DNA of 64,000 nt, from positions 1-64,000 of the forward strand of contig NZ_BOMN01000092.1 in the NCBI RefSeq assembly GCF_016862215.1. The letters are read 5' to 3'. This stretch comes from Winogradskya humida (GTDB lineage Bacteria; Actinomycetota; Actinomycetes; Mycobacteriales; Micromonosporaceae). Of this stretch, positions 1 through 8,600 are shown piece by piece (within the stretch, counting starts at the first letter, position 1; each line of letters opens with the position of its first letter). A program made the position numbers and the translations under genes. The notes below the pieces were generated by a model. The model searched no databases and had not been told where the DNA came from. It saw only the letters and a list, made by a program, of their open reading frames with translations.

Positions 1-85
1 GCTGCTCCCCCGAGCGCCAAACAGGCCCCCTCCCCCGTGGACTGACGGAGGCGGGCCGGGCTCACGGCGTACTCATAGGGGGAAG

Positions 86-772
86 CTATTTGCCCAGGGA
101 CATGTACTTGATGGTGCCTTTGTCGGCCTCGAAGCGGATCCGCCAGCCGTCGTGGCCGGTGATCGGGAGTTCGTAGCCGTCCTTGTCGTTGCCGGTCAGG
201 CCCTTGCCGTCGTAGGCGGTCTTGAGCTCGGCCACCGTGGAGCCGCGCTTGATGCCGGCCTCCGTCTCGGCGTCCCTGTCCGCCGCGATCGAGACGAGCT
301 TGCCCTTGGTGAAGCTGGCACCGCCGTCGGTCAGGTAGGCGATGAGACGGTCGTAGAGGCGCTGGGTGGAATCGGCGTAGGCCTTCGCGGCCTTGGCGCT
401 GCCCGCGGCGGAGGTGTCGGTCGACTTGTCCGCGGCCTCGACCGCCTTCTCGATCTTCTCGTCGAAGGCCATCTGCTTGGCGTCCGGTTCGGGACCGCCG
501 GCGAACGAGTAGACGTTCTTGTCGAGAACCGTGGAGACCGGGTCGGTCCGCAGGTCACCCGTGGCGAGTGCCTCCTTCTCCGACATCCCGATCGTGAGCT
601 TGCCGTACCCGTCCTTGCCGAAGAAGGAAGGCGCGGCCACGGAGGCGGAAGGCGACGAAACGGCTGATGTGTCGGTGCCGGGATTGCAGGCGGCGAGCGC
701 CGCGGTCGCCGCGAGGGCAGCGACCGCGGCGAATGCGCGTGTGGACTTTCGTGAGATCTCCCCGTCAAACAT
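86..772 (-). CDS. Putative secreted lipoprotein of unknown function
   Basis: About 228 residues. The N-terminus has basic residues, a hydrophobic Ala-rich stretch and a lipobox ending LAAC, so it is probably exported and lipid-anchored on the outer face of the membrane. The mature part is Ser/Thr/Ala-rich at first, then contains a YGKLTIGMSEKEA segment that resembles a motif seen in small actinobacterial lipoproteins, and a mixed alpha/beta C-terminal half. No catalytic motif is recognised. The ATG at 772 places the signal peptide close to the N-terminus; a GTG at 796 would add eight residues. It lies 31 bp downstream of the sigma-factor partner gene and may share its transcript. Confidence 0.75.
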   Translation of the reverse strand: MFDGEISRKSTRAFAAVAALAATAALAACNPGTDTSAVSSPSASVAAPSFFGKDGYGKLTIGMSEKEALATGDLRTDPVSTVLDKNVYSFAGGPEPDAKQMAFDEKIEKAVEAADKSTDTSAAGSAKAAKAYADSTQRLYDRLIAYLTDGGASFTKGKLVSIAADRDAETEAGIKRGSTVAELKTAYDGKGLTGNDKDGYELPITGHDGWRIRFEADKGTIKYMSLGK

Positions 773-803
773 GCGCGCAGGGTAGATCGACGGCACAAGG
801 GAC

Positions 804-1832
804 TCAGCCGGGGATCACGAGGTACGCCCAGCCGGCCTTGTTGCGGGCCGCGGAGTCCGCCTGTGCGGTGATGGAGAAGCCCGAACCAGCTGCGAGTGTG
901 ACCGACGCGAACGAACTGAATTGTCCTTCGCCGGTGCACTCGTGGGTGATGGTGCCTTCAGTAGGACCGTTCGTGGCGACCGTACCGTCGCGCAGGGTCT
1001 TGCCGGTGCGCACGAGGAAGCTGACCTTGCCCGGTCCGTAACAGCTGACCAGCACCCGGTAGTTCCCGGCGGGTTTGGTGACGTCTGCGGTCTTGTCCTG
1101 TTCGGTGGTCATCTTCGCGGGTTCCGGGAGCCCGGAACCGTCGAGCAGACCGGCCGCGGCGGTGGCGTTCGTCCTGCTCTCCTGGCTCGCCTCGGTGACG
1201 ATCTCCGAGGTCCGGACGATTTTGAAGGAGAAGCTGGCCTTCTCCGCGGCCCTGGCGTCGCCGCTGAGGAAGACACGCGAGCGGTTGGCGGCGGGCTGGG
1301 TGAACGGGAGGATCGCCGGTTCGGGGTTGTCGGAGCAGGTCGCCGTGCCGGCAGCCATCTTCTTGTCGCCGTACTGGCCGTCCTTGAGCACGATGTCGAC
1401 GGTGCCCTCGCCCACGCAGTAGAGGTAGAACTGGTAGTCGTCGGCGGCGAGGTCCATGGCGGCGTTCTCGTAGTCCGCGGTCACCACTCCCGACGTCGCC
1501 ACGACCCAGGGTTGCTTGTCCGGGTCGCCCAGCGCGTCATCGGCCGCTGAGATGCGGGCCTCGGCGGTGGGATCGGGCGTGGGAAAAACGTCCAGGTTCT
1601 CGGACGGGCCCGACGAGGGGGCCGCGGGCGGGGCGTTGGTGGCTGGGTGGCGGTCGTTGACCAGGGCGATCCCCGAGGTGATCGCGGCGATGGCGAGGAC
1701 CACGCCGAGCCCGGCGGCAATTCCCTGGCGGCGGCGGACGGTACGGCGTACCTGGTCGGTGCCCGGGGGGAAGACCTCGCGCATCGCCTGGGTGCGGGCC
1801 TCCGCGAGCAGCAGTTCGGTCCGGTCGGTCAT
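804..1832 (-). CDS. Membrane-anchored partner of the ECF sigma factor (putative anti-sigma/regulatory protein)
   Basis: About 342 residues. A short cytoplasmic N-terminus rich in Arg is followed by one transmembrane helix near residues 35-56 and a large extracytoplasmic region that looks like two similar beta-rich halves. The ATG overlaps the TGA of the sigma gene (ATGA) and is preceded by an AGGAGA ribosome site, so the two are translationally coupled. Single-helix proteins in this position usually bind or tune the cognate SigE-type sigma factor. The zinc anti-sigma HxxxCxxC signature is not present, so the anti-sigma role is inferred from context only. The extracytoplasmic part could sense envelope or surface signals. 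Confidence 0.7.
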   Translation of the reverse strand: MTDRTELLLAEARTQAMREVFPPGTDQVRRTVRRRQGIAAGLGVVLAIAAITSGIALVNDRHPATNAPPAAPSSGPSENLDVFPTPDPTAEARISAADDALGDPDKQPWVVATSGVVTADYENAAMDLAADDYQFYLYCVGEGTVDIVLKDGQYGDKKMAAGTATCSDNPEPAILPFTQPAANRSRVFLSGDARAAEKASFSFKIVRTSEIVTEASQESRTNATAAAGLLDGSGLPEPAKMTTEQDKTADVTKPAGNYRVLVSCYGPGKVSFLVRTGKTLRDGTVATNGPTEGTITHECTGEGQFSSFASVTLAAGSGFSITAQADSAARNKAGWAYLVIPG

Positions 1833-2323
1833 GACGGTGTCTCCTCTGCTGTTCCCAGGTGGGCGGCCAGTGCTGTCCGGGAACGGTGCAACCAGGACTT
1901 CACGGTGCCTTCGGCGACTCCCTCGCGTGCGGCGATCTCGGGGACGGTGAGGTCGGCCATGTAGCGCAGCACGACCACGCGGCGCTGCTGTTCGGGCAGG
2001 GTGGCCAGGGCGGCGATCACGGCGACCCGTTCCGGGCCGGGGCCCTCGATGCGGACCTCGGTGCGCCGCTGCCGGCTCAAGAAGGACAGAGCGGTTCTGG
2101 TACGCCGCCACTTGCTGAGCGCCAGATTCCACGCGACCCGGCGGATCCAGCCGACCGGGTCCTCGTAGCGCGACACGGTGCGCCATCTCGCGTACGCCCG
2201 GCAGAACGCTTCCTGGACGACGTCGTGGGCTTCCTGCCGGTCGCCGAAGTACATGTAGAGCTGCACGGTGAGATCGCCGTAGTGGGCGGCGTACAGCTGA
2301 TCGAAGTTCGCGGGTGGAGCCAC
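1829..2323 (-). CDS. RNA polymerase sigma factor, ECF subfamily (SigE-type)
   Basis: A sigma-70 region 2 (FDQLYAAHYGDL through GWIRRVAWNLA, with the EAHDVVQEAFCRAYARW core) is followed by region 4 with the helix-turn-helix LTVPEIAAREGVAEGTVKSW. The length of about 164 residues matches the SigE-like group of actinobacterial ECF factors. The GTG at 2323 is preferred because an AGGGGGAG ribosome site lies nine bases upstream; an in-frame GTG at 2380 would add 19 residues but has no evident site. It heads a probable operon with the coupled membrane protein and the lipoprotein downstream. Confidence 0.9.
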   Translation of the reverse strand: MAPPANFDQLYAAHYGDLTVQLYMYFGDRQEAHDVVQEAFCRAYARWRTVSRYEDPVGWIRRVAWNLALSKWRRTRTALSFLSRQRRTEVRIEGPGPERVAVIAALATLPEQQRRVVVLRYMADLTVPEIAAREGVAEGTVKSWLHRSRTALAAHLGTAEETPS

Positions 2324-2421
2324 GATCGTCGGCTCCCCCTGCCTGACACCGGCTCTGACCGGTTCGACATTAGCTGTCACGGGGGTGACACGCGCCGGGC
2401 CGGTGAACCGTTGCGACGAAT

Positions 2422-3063
2422 TCAGGCGGCCAGGGTGAGCTCGTCGCGGCGGGGGCGGCGCAGGGCTTTGGCAGCGAGCGGGATGACGCCCAGGAACATC
2501 GCGCCGACCGCGGCGAGGACCGCTGCCGCTCCCCCGGCGGAGCCGAGGCCCGCGGTGGCCGCGCCGACCCCGGCGAAGGTGCTGACCCAGATCACGGTGC
2601 CCAGGGCGGACCAGCCGACAAAACGGCCGAACGGCATGCGTACGCTGCCCGCGACGATCGGGACGACGGCGTGCACGACGGCGACGAAGCGGACGGCGGC
2701 GAGCGCGGGTCCGCCCCGGTCACGCAGGTACGCCTCGGCGCGCTGGAACCGGTCGGTGCCGATGCGGCGGCCCAGGCGGGTGGTACGGAGTCGCGGGCCG
2801 AACGTGCGGCCTACGGCGTACCCGAGAATCTGGCCTGTGAGCGCACCCGCCGTGCCGACGGCGACCACCAGGGCGAAGCCGGCGGGGCTGCCCGCGAGCG
2901 ACGCGGCGAGCATGACGACGGACTCGCCGGGGATGAGCAGGCCGAGCAGGAAGGTCATCTCGACGACGCTGGACAGGAACGTGGCGAGCAGGACGAAGCC
3001 CTGGTCGAGTGTGGACAGCCACTGGACGAGGGCGGTCGCGGCGTTCATCAGGTCGGCGAGCAT
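2422..3063 (-). CDS. DedA/VTT-family inner-membrane protein
   Basis: 213 residues with several hydrophobic helices and DedA-family hallmarks: the LGLLIPGESVVMLAASLAG segment, a GAxxGxxxGYxxGR element (GALTGQILGYAVGRTFG) and the F..GRxG...A.RF motif in variant form (DRGGPALAAVRFVAVVHAVVPIVAGSVRM). Family members are polytopic membrane proteins, some acting as phospholipid or undecaprenyl-phosphate scramblases/flippases and supporting envelope homeostasis. The C-terminal tail is basic. It is divergent from the Nudix-regulator gene, with about 105 bp between starts, so the operator at 3134-3155 could also influence it. Confidence 0.88.
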   Translation of the reverse strand: MLADLMNAATALVQWLSTLDQGFVLLATFLSSVVEMTFLLGLLIPGESVVMLAASLAGSPAGFALVVAVGTAGALTGQILGYAVGRTFGPRLRTTRLGRRIGTDRFQRAEAYLRDRGGPALAAVRFVAVVHAVVPIVAGSVRMPFGRFVGWSALGTVIWVSTFAGVGAATAGLGSAGGAAAVLAAVGAMFLGVIPLAAKALRRPRRDELTLAA

Positions 3064-3133
3064 GGGTTGAGCCTCGTCGACCGGGCCCCCGTCCAGCTAT
3101 CGGGTCATACCCCCGATCAACCCCTAGGGGACC

Positions 3134-3155
3134 TTTTTGTCAGTTCTACATCAAG
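3134..3155 (+). promoter_or_regulatory. Putative operator 1 of the Nudix-type regulator
   Basis: A 22-bp interrupted dyad with arms TTTTTGTCA and CTACATCAAG around a 3-bp centre, ending 13 bp before the ATG of the Nudix-type regulator gene. Two further copies at 4047 and 4080 share 15 of 22 positions with it. Direct sequence observation; binding by the adjacent regulator is inferred. Confidence 0.6.
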
Positions 3156-3168
3156 ATATGCTCGCCGG

Positions 3169-3855
3169 ATGGCTGATCGAGACCATGCGCAGCTGCGGAT
3201 CGCGGCGGACCTCGTCATTCTGACCGTGCGGGACGGCAAGCTGCAGGTGCTGGTCATCACGCGGCGGAATTTCCCGTTCGAGGGCAAGCGGGCGCTGCCG
3301 GGAGGGTTCGTGCGCGTCGGTGAGGACATCGGTGCCGCGGCGGTGCGGGAGCTGTCCGAGGAGACCGGGCTGGACGGCACGGCGCTGCGGCTCGAGCAGT
3401 TCGCGGTCCACGGCGAGCCGGACCGGGATCCGCGGGGCCGGGTGGTCAGCGTGCCCTATCTGGCCATCATGCCGGACCTGCCGATCCCGACGGCCGGCTC
3501 GGATGCGAGCACCGCCGCCTGGATGCCGGTGGAGGAGGTCCGCGCGGGGCTGGCGTTCGACCACGACCTGATCCTGGACGAGGCGGTGGAGCGGGCCCGG
3601 CGCCGGCTGGAGCTGACCACGATCGCCACGGCGTTCTGCCCGGCGGAGTTCACGATCGGCGATCTGCGCAATGTGTACGAGGTCGTGTGGGGCGAGACGC
3701 TGGATCCGCGCAACTTCAGTCGCAAGGTGACCGGCACGGAAGGGTTCGTCGAGCCCACGGGCGGGCGGCGGATGCCGGTGACCGGGCGTCCGGCGGCGCT
3801 CTACCGGGCGGGCGGTGCGACGACCTTGAACCCGCCGATCCTGCGGCAGCGCTAG
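3169..3855 (+). CDS. Nudix hydrolase-like transcriptional regulator (NrtR family)
   Basis: 228 residues. The N-terminal half is a Nudix fold with an apparently intact Nudix box (G-x5-E-x7-REL-x-EE-x-GL, around residues 45-67), so ADP-ribose or another nucleoside-diphosphate derivative could still be hydrolysed. The C-terminal half (LTTIATAFCPAEFTIGDLRNVYE through the RRMPVTGRPAALYR tail) matches the winged-helix domain of NrtR-type regulators, which repress NAD or sugar genes and release DNA on binding ADP-ribose-like ligands. The ATG at 3169 is preferred because it begins the domain directly; upstream in-frame sequence is shadow. A dyad matching two others nearby lies in its promoter, suggesting autoregulation. 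Confidence 0.85.
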   Translation: MADRDHAQLRIAADLVILTVRDGKLQVLVITRRNFPFEGKRALPGGFVRVGEDIGAAAVRELSEETGLDGTALRLEQFAVHGEPDRDPRGRVVSVPYLAIMPDLPIPTAGSDASTAAWMPVEEVRAGLAFDHDLILDEAVERARRRLELTTIATAFCPAEFTIGDLRNVYEVVWGETLDPRNFSRKVTGTEGFVEPTGGRRMPVTGRPAALYRAGGATTLNPPILRQR

Positions 3856-3872
3856 CCGGAACGCTGCCGCAG
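3841..3872. terminator. Hairpin terminator between convergent genes
   Basis: A perfect 11-bp stem (CTGCGGCAGCG paired with CGCTGCCGCAG) with a 10-base loop. It begins inside the last codons of the Nudix regulator gene and ends before the stop of the opposing small peptide gene, so it can serve both strands. No T-tract is visible, as is usual in high-GC actinomycetes. Confidence 0.65.
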
Positions 3873-3883
3873 GGGTGGAGGGG

Positions 3884-4024
3884 TCAGCGGCAGATCTTCA
3901 GGACGCCGTCCCAGTTGGTGCCGGGCTGGCAGACCGGTTCGGCGAGGGCGGGTCCGGCGGGGACGGTGGCCGCGAGCAGGCCTACGGTCACCGCGGTGAT
4001 CATCAGGGTGAGGAGCTTACGCAT
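3884..4024 (-). CDS. Small secreted Cys-containing peptide (46-residue precursor)
   Basis: The reading frame starts MRKLLTLMITAV, has a typical Sec signal peptide with hydrophobic core and an ALA cleavage site at residues 26-28, and ends with an 18-residue mature peptide EPVCQPGTNWDGVLKICR containing two cysteines. A clear AGGAAA ribosome site precedes the ATG. The C-x-PG-x-x-W/F-x(6)-C spacing recalls the first half of peritrophin-like chitin-binding motifs, but this is only a resemblance. One disulfide is likely after export. It is divergent from the PLD-like gene and shares a promoter region with two copies of the putative Nudix-regulator operator. Function unknown. Confidence 0.75.
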   Translation of the reverse strand: MRKLLTLMITAVTVGLLAATVPAGPALAEPVCQPGTNWDGVLKICR

Positions 4025-4046
4025 GGCGTTTCCTTTCGGAGGGGCC

Positions 4047-4068
4047 TTTGTGTCACATCAACACTAAG
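4047..4068. promoter_or_regulatory. Putative operator 2 (Nudix-regulator motif)
   Basis: A 22-bp interrupted dyad with arms TTTGTGTCA and CAACACTAAG. It lies between the divergent small peptide and PLD-like genes, 33 bp (about three helical turns) from operator 3, on the same face of the DNA. Confidence 0.6.
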
Positions 4069-4079
4069 TGGCGAAGGTG

Positions 4080-4101
4080 TTTGTGTCAACGCGACATTAA
4101 G
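4080..4101. promoter_or_regulatory. Putative operator 3 (Nudix-regulator motif) adjoining a -10-like element
   Basis: A 22-bp interrupted dyad with arms TTTGTGTCA and CGACATTAAG. A TACGCT element at 4107-4112, plausible as a -10 box for the PLD-like gene, follows immediately, so a protein bound here would be placed to block that promoter. Confidence 0.55.
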
Positions 4102-4150
4102 ACTGCTACGCTGAGTGTTCAGCCCGCCACGCACCCCTACGAGGTGGACC

Positions 4151-4984
4151 ATGATGCTCCGCGTCCGTCAGCTCGACCTGGTCGTGACGATCGCCGCCGC
4201 CGTCGCCGTCGGCATCCTCGGCACGTTCGATGTCGTCAGCGCCGCCGTCACCGGCGGGGCCACCCTCACGATGCTGGGCCTGCTGGCCGTCAGCTCCCTG
4301 CACAGCCGTACCGGCCAGCAGATTCTGGCCGCCGACGTCGCCGAGCTCAGCCGCCTGACCCGCGAGCACCTGGACGGTGGTGACCGGCTGCTGGCCGCGT
4401 CCACCTCCGGTATGGACATCGACCTCAGCCAGGCGCAGGACATCAGGATCGTCGGCGTGACCCTGGGCCGGACGATGCGCAACCACCACGCCACCCTGCA
4501 GCGGCGCCTGGACGCCGGCGCAGACGTTCGGATCGTCCTGATCGCACCGGACTCCGCCCCGCTCGGCGAGGCCGCCCGCCGCAGCACCGTCCCCGGCAGT
4601 CCGGAGATCTTCGAGCACCGGCTCCGGCCGACCGTCGACCTGCTCGACACCCTCGCCGCGCGGGCCGCGGCCGGCCCTGGCACGCTGCAGATCCGGATGC
4701 TGGACTTCGTGCCGGCGTTCGGGATGATCGCCGTCGACCCCGAGACCCCCCACGGCCACCTGCACATCGACATCTACTCGCACCGCAACGGCGCGGCCGA
4801 GCCGACCCTGCCGCTGTTCGCCCATCGCGACGCCCGCTGGTTCCAGCACTTCACCAGCGACTTCGACCGCATCTGGGCGGCCGGCCGGCCCTACGAGACG
4901 ATCCCGCGCCTGCCGCTCAGTGGATCAGCCGGTGAGCGCGGTGGCGGCGGTCAGGGCGGTCAGCGCGCGGGACGGGCCGGGTGA
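4151..4984 (+). CDS. Membrane protein with phospholipase D-like cytoplasmic domain
   Basis: About 277 residues. Two hydrophobic segments span roughly residues 8-55 and are followed by a soluble domain with a DIRIVGVTLGRTMRNHH strand-turn-helix and ADVRIVLIAPDS, a pattern found in PLD-like folds of bacterial sensor proteins. The catalytic HxKxxxxD motif is not visible, so this is probably a binding or scaffold version rather than a phospholipase. The ATG at 4151 follows a GAGGTGG ribosome site. The last 60 bases overlap the opposing gene. Its promoter carries two putative Nudix-regulator operators. Function unknown. Confidence 0.72.
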   Translation: MMLRVRQLDLVVTIAAAVAVGILGTFDVVSAAVTGGATLTMLGLLAVSSLHSRTGQQILAADVAELSRLTREHLDGGDRLLAASTSGMDIDLSQAQDIRIVGVTLGRTMRNHHATLQRRLDAGADVRIVLIAPDSAPLGEAARRSTVPGSPEIFEHRLRPTVDLLDTLAARAAAGPGTLQIRMLDFVPAFGMIAVDPETPHGHLHIDIYSHRNGAAEPTLPLFAHRDARWFQHFTSDFDRIWAAGRPYETIPRLPLSGSAGERGGGGQGGQRAGRAG

Positions 4985-5491
4985 CGTGTGGTGGCGGCGC
5001 AGGCGATGGGCGATGGCGGGGACGGCGCAGGCGGCGTGGGTCCACGTGAGTTCGGTGCCCGTGACGGCGGGGAGCGTGAGGGTGCCCGCGATGCTGGGGT
5101 GGACGACGACCACGGCCGTGACGCGGTGGCCGCGGGGTTGCAGGCGGCGCAGCCTGCGGACGGCGCCGAGCAGCAGGTGCGCCGACTGGCCTATGTAGGT
5201 GGCGTCGCAGAGCACTGCCCCGCCGGGGGTTGTCGCGTACGAGCCGGGTGGCCACGCGACGGTGTCGACGAGGACGAGGCGGGTGCCGGCGCTGAGGGCG
5301 TACGGGATCGGTGGTGCGTGGCCCGGCAGGCGCACGCCGCGGTAGAGACGGACGCCGGGCAGGCACGCGAGGGCGGTGAGTTGTTCGCCGGTGCGCGCGG
5401 CGACCTCGTACGCCGTGGCTCCGATCGGGCGCAGCGACCGCCGTTCGGTGTCGACGATCCGGTCGAGGGTGCCGTGATGGTGGTCGATCAT
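4925..5491 (-). CDS. Conserved hypothetical protein, weakly NERD-like
   Basis: 188 residues beginning MIDHHHGTLDRIVD. The middle part (YRGVRLPG, then a hydrophobic strand LVLVDTVAWPPGSY, later ATYIGQSAHLLLGAVRRLRR and VTAVVVVHPS) has the strand/helix rhythm of nuclease-related NERD domains, but the expected acidic and lysine active-site residues are not evident, so an enzymatic call is not supported. A GAGGTG ribosome site precedes the ATG. It is divergent from the AfsR-type regulator (about 140 bp between starts), suggesting co-regulation, and its 3' end overlaps the PLD-like gene by 60 bp on the opposite strand. Confidence 0.65.
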   Translation of the reverse strand: MIDHHHGTLDRIVDTERRSLRPIGATAYEVAARTGEQLTALACLPGVRLYRGVRLPGHAPPIPYALSAGTRLVLVDTVAWPPGSYATTPGGAVLCDATYIGQSAHLLLGAVRRLRRLQPRGHRVTAVVVVHPSIAGTLTLPAVTGTELTWTHAACAVPAIAHRLRRHHTSPGPSRALTALTAATALTG

Positions 5492-5633
5492 CCGCTCGTC
5501 ACCTCATCGTCGCCGTCCGTCAGTCACGTGAGGCGATTCAGTCACGGGCGGCTACCAGCGCTCTACCGCAGCGCTACCCATGGCTCCGGGTTGCCCCTAC
5601 GGTGGAGACAGTGCCGAGGTGCGGAGGCGCGAC

Positions 5634-8600
5634 GTGATCTACGAAGTCCTGGGTGAGCTGCAGCTCCGTGACCCGCTCGGCGGGCAGCCGCTACCGCTGC
5701 CGACCGGGGTGCAGCTCAAGGTGCTCGCCGCGCTGCTGGTCCAGCCGAACAAGCGGCTGCCGCACGCCGAGCTGCTGCGGATGGCGTGGGGTACGTCGCA
5801 CGTGCAGGAGGCGCAGCTGCACAAGGCGATCTCCGCGCTACGGCGCCGGGTCGGGCGCTCCCATGACATCGTCACGCACACCCGCTTCGGCTACGAGCTG
5901 CGGGTGGCCGACGACGAGCTCGACCTGCTCGCCTTCGAGAAGCTCACCGTCGCAGCCGAGGCGGCCGGGCAGCGGCACCGGCCCGGCGAGGAGGCCGACC
6001 TGCTGGACCGGGCGCTGCGGCTGTGGCGGGGTCCGCGGCCGCTGGCCAACGTGCCGGGGCCGGTCTTCGCGACCGTGGCCCACGGGCTGCAGCAGCGGCG
6101 CAAGCGGGCCGCGGTGCGACTGTTCACGCTGCGGGTCCAGCGTGGCGAGTTCACCGGGGTGCTGGGCGACCTGCAGCGGGTGACGGACGAGTTCGCCACC
6201 GATCATCAGCTGCACCGGCTGCTGATGGTGGCCCTCTACCGCAGCGGGCACCGGGCCGAGGCGATCGAGGTCTACGAGCGGTACGCGAAGGCGCTGCGGG
6301 CCGAGATCGGTGAGCCCGACGCCGAGCTGCGCATGCTGAAGTACGCGATCGGGCGCGGCGACGACGACGGGGTGACGAAGGCGCTGCCGCTGCCCGAGCA
6401 GCCGGTCCGCGGCGCACACGCGGTGCCACGGCAGTTGCCGGCCGCGCCGCCCGATTTTGTGGGCCGGGAGCCGCTGCTCGCCGAGCTGGTGTGGTTGCTG
6501 CGCGCCGGGTCGCCGTACCGGATCATGGTGGTGCCCGGTCTCGGTGGCATCGGGAAGACCACCCTCGCCCTGCAGGCGGCGCATCGCAGTCTCGCGGTCT
6601 ATCCGGACGGTCAGCTGTGGGCGGAGCTGCGCGGCGCCTCGGCGGACCCGGCCGACCCGGGTGAGATCCTGGCGCAGTTCCTGCGGGCGCTGGACGCGCC
6701 GGTGGTCCCGGAGTCGACCGCCGAGCGCGGCGCGCTGTTCCGGACACTGCTGGCCGACCGGCGGATGCTGGTGGTGCTCGACGACGCCGGCAGCGCCGCG
6801 CAGATCCGTCCCCTCATCCCGGCTGGGGACGGCTGCCGGGTGCTGGTCACGACCCGGCGGCATCTGCCGGACGTGCAGGGCGCCCATCACGTGGGCACGC
6901 TGGAGCCGCTCGGCGACGACGACGCGGCGCGGCTGTTCGCGTCGATCGTGGCGGCCTCACGGATCGGTCTGGACGGCGAGCAGGACGCGATCCGGGACGT
7001 GATCGGGCTGTGCGGGGGCCTGCCGCTGGCGCTGCGGGTGGTCGCGGCGCTGCGGGTGCACGACCACCCACGCCCGACGGCGGAGCTGGCCCGGCGGCTG
7101 CGGGCGCAGGGGCCGGCGGCGTACGCGTTCGGCGACGCGAGCCTCGCGCGGACCCTCGAAGCCGGGCTGGCGCCGCTCGAGCCCGCCCATCGCCGGCTGT
7201 TCACCGATCTGGGTCTGGTGCCGCTGCCCGCGTTCGGGGTGTGGACGGCGGTGGCGCTGACCGGTGACGCGGCGCAGGCCCGGGCCGGGCTGGCGGAGCT
7301 GGCGGCGGCGTCGATGGTGGAGACGACCACGGCGCCGTTGCGCTACCGGTTCCATGACCTGACCAGGGAGTACGCGTACCGGCGCGCGCTGGCCGAGCGC
7401 CCCGACCCCGCCGAGCGCGATGCTTTGCTCGCCAGGGTGTGCACGGCGCTGCTGACCCTTGCCCGGCGAGCGCACCGCGGGTTGTACGGCGGTGACTTCG
7501 AGGTCGTCCACAGCGACATCCCGGACGCCGTGCTGCCCGCGGAGGCGTACGCCGAGGTGGATGCCGACCCGATCGGCTGGTTCCGGGCCGAACGATTGTC
7601 GCTGCGCGCCGCCGTCGAGGTCGCCGCGCAGCTCGGGCTCGCCGCGCTGGCCTGGGATCTCGCGGTGTCGGCGCACGAGTTCTACACCCTGCGCAGCGAG
7701 CACGACGACTGGCTGACCACGCATCTGACGGCGTTGCGGGCCTGCCGGGCGGCGGGTGACGGGCGCGGTGAGGGCATCGTGCTCGCGTGTCTGGGGCAGC
7801 CGTCGCTGGTGGCCGGTGGCCGGCGCGACGGTGTCTCCGGGATCGCGGAGCTCAGCCGGGCCGTCGAGCTGCTCACCGCGGCGGGTGACCGGCACGGGCT
7901 GGCGATCGCCCGCCGCACCCTGGCCAACGCCCTGCGCCGCCGGGGCCGGTCGGCGCGGGCACTCGTACTCTTCGAACAGGCCCTCGGTGGTTATGAGGAC
8001 GCCGGAGACCTGGTCGGGCAGTGTCAGACGCTGCGCTTCATCGGGCAGGTCCATCTGGACCGCGGCGACCACAAGCCGGCGGCGGAGGTGCTGGCCCACG
8101 CCGAGCAGGTCGCCGCCGACCTGGGCCGGCCGCTCCTGATCGCGCAGACCCGTTACTGGACGGGCTATTCGTGCCTTGCGGTCGGCGACCTGACCGCCGC
8201 GGCACTGGCTTTCAGCCGGGTGCGTGAGGTCCTCGGTCCGGACCGCGGCGTGGGCTACGGGTACGCGCTGCACGGCCTCGGTGACCTGGCCCGGCACTGG
8301 CACGAGCCCGACGACGCGCGCGCACATCTCGGTCTCGCCGTCGCGGTCGCTCACGAGCACGCCGACGCGCTGCTCGAGGGGCGGGTCCACCTCTCGCTCG
8401 CCGACCTGTGGCAGGACGAGGGCCGAGCCGGGGAACACCTCGCCGAGTTGCGGCGGGCGGCACGGTGTTTCGCCGACTGTGATGCCGCGTACCTGGAGGT
8501 GCCGGCGCAGGCACGACTGGCCGAGGCCGAAACGGCCGCAGGGGCGGCGGAGGCGGCCGCTTCGGCTTGGGCACGGGTGGACCACCTCTACGCCGCCGGT

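Noticed and set aside
1..85. Left edge of the window as part of another gene or a terminator
   Set aside because: No frame with a ribosome site or recognisable tail could be supported in these 85 bases, and no convincing hairpin was found.
804..2186. A 460-residue version of the sigma-partner protein starting at 2186
   Set aside because: The first 118 residues are the sigma gene read in another frame (Arg/Pro/Gly-rich); the coupled ATG at 1832 with AGGAGA is the start.
5556..5575. CAGCGCT direct repeats upstream of the AfsR-type gene as a SARP box
   Set aside because: Only two copies, spaced 13 bp instead of 11, in GC-rich sequence where such heptamers arise easily; not strong enough to list as a feature.
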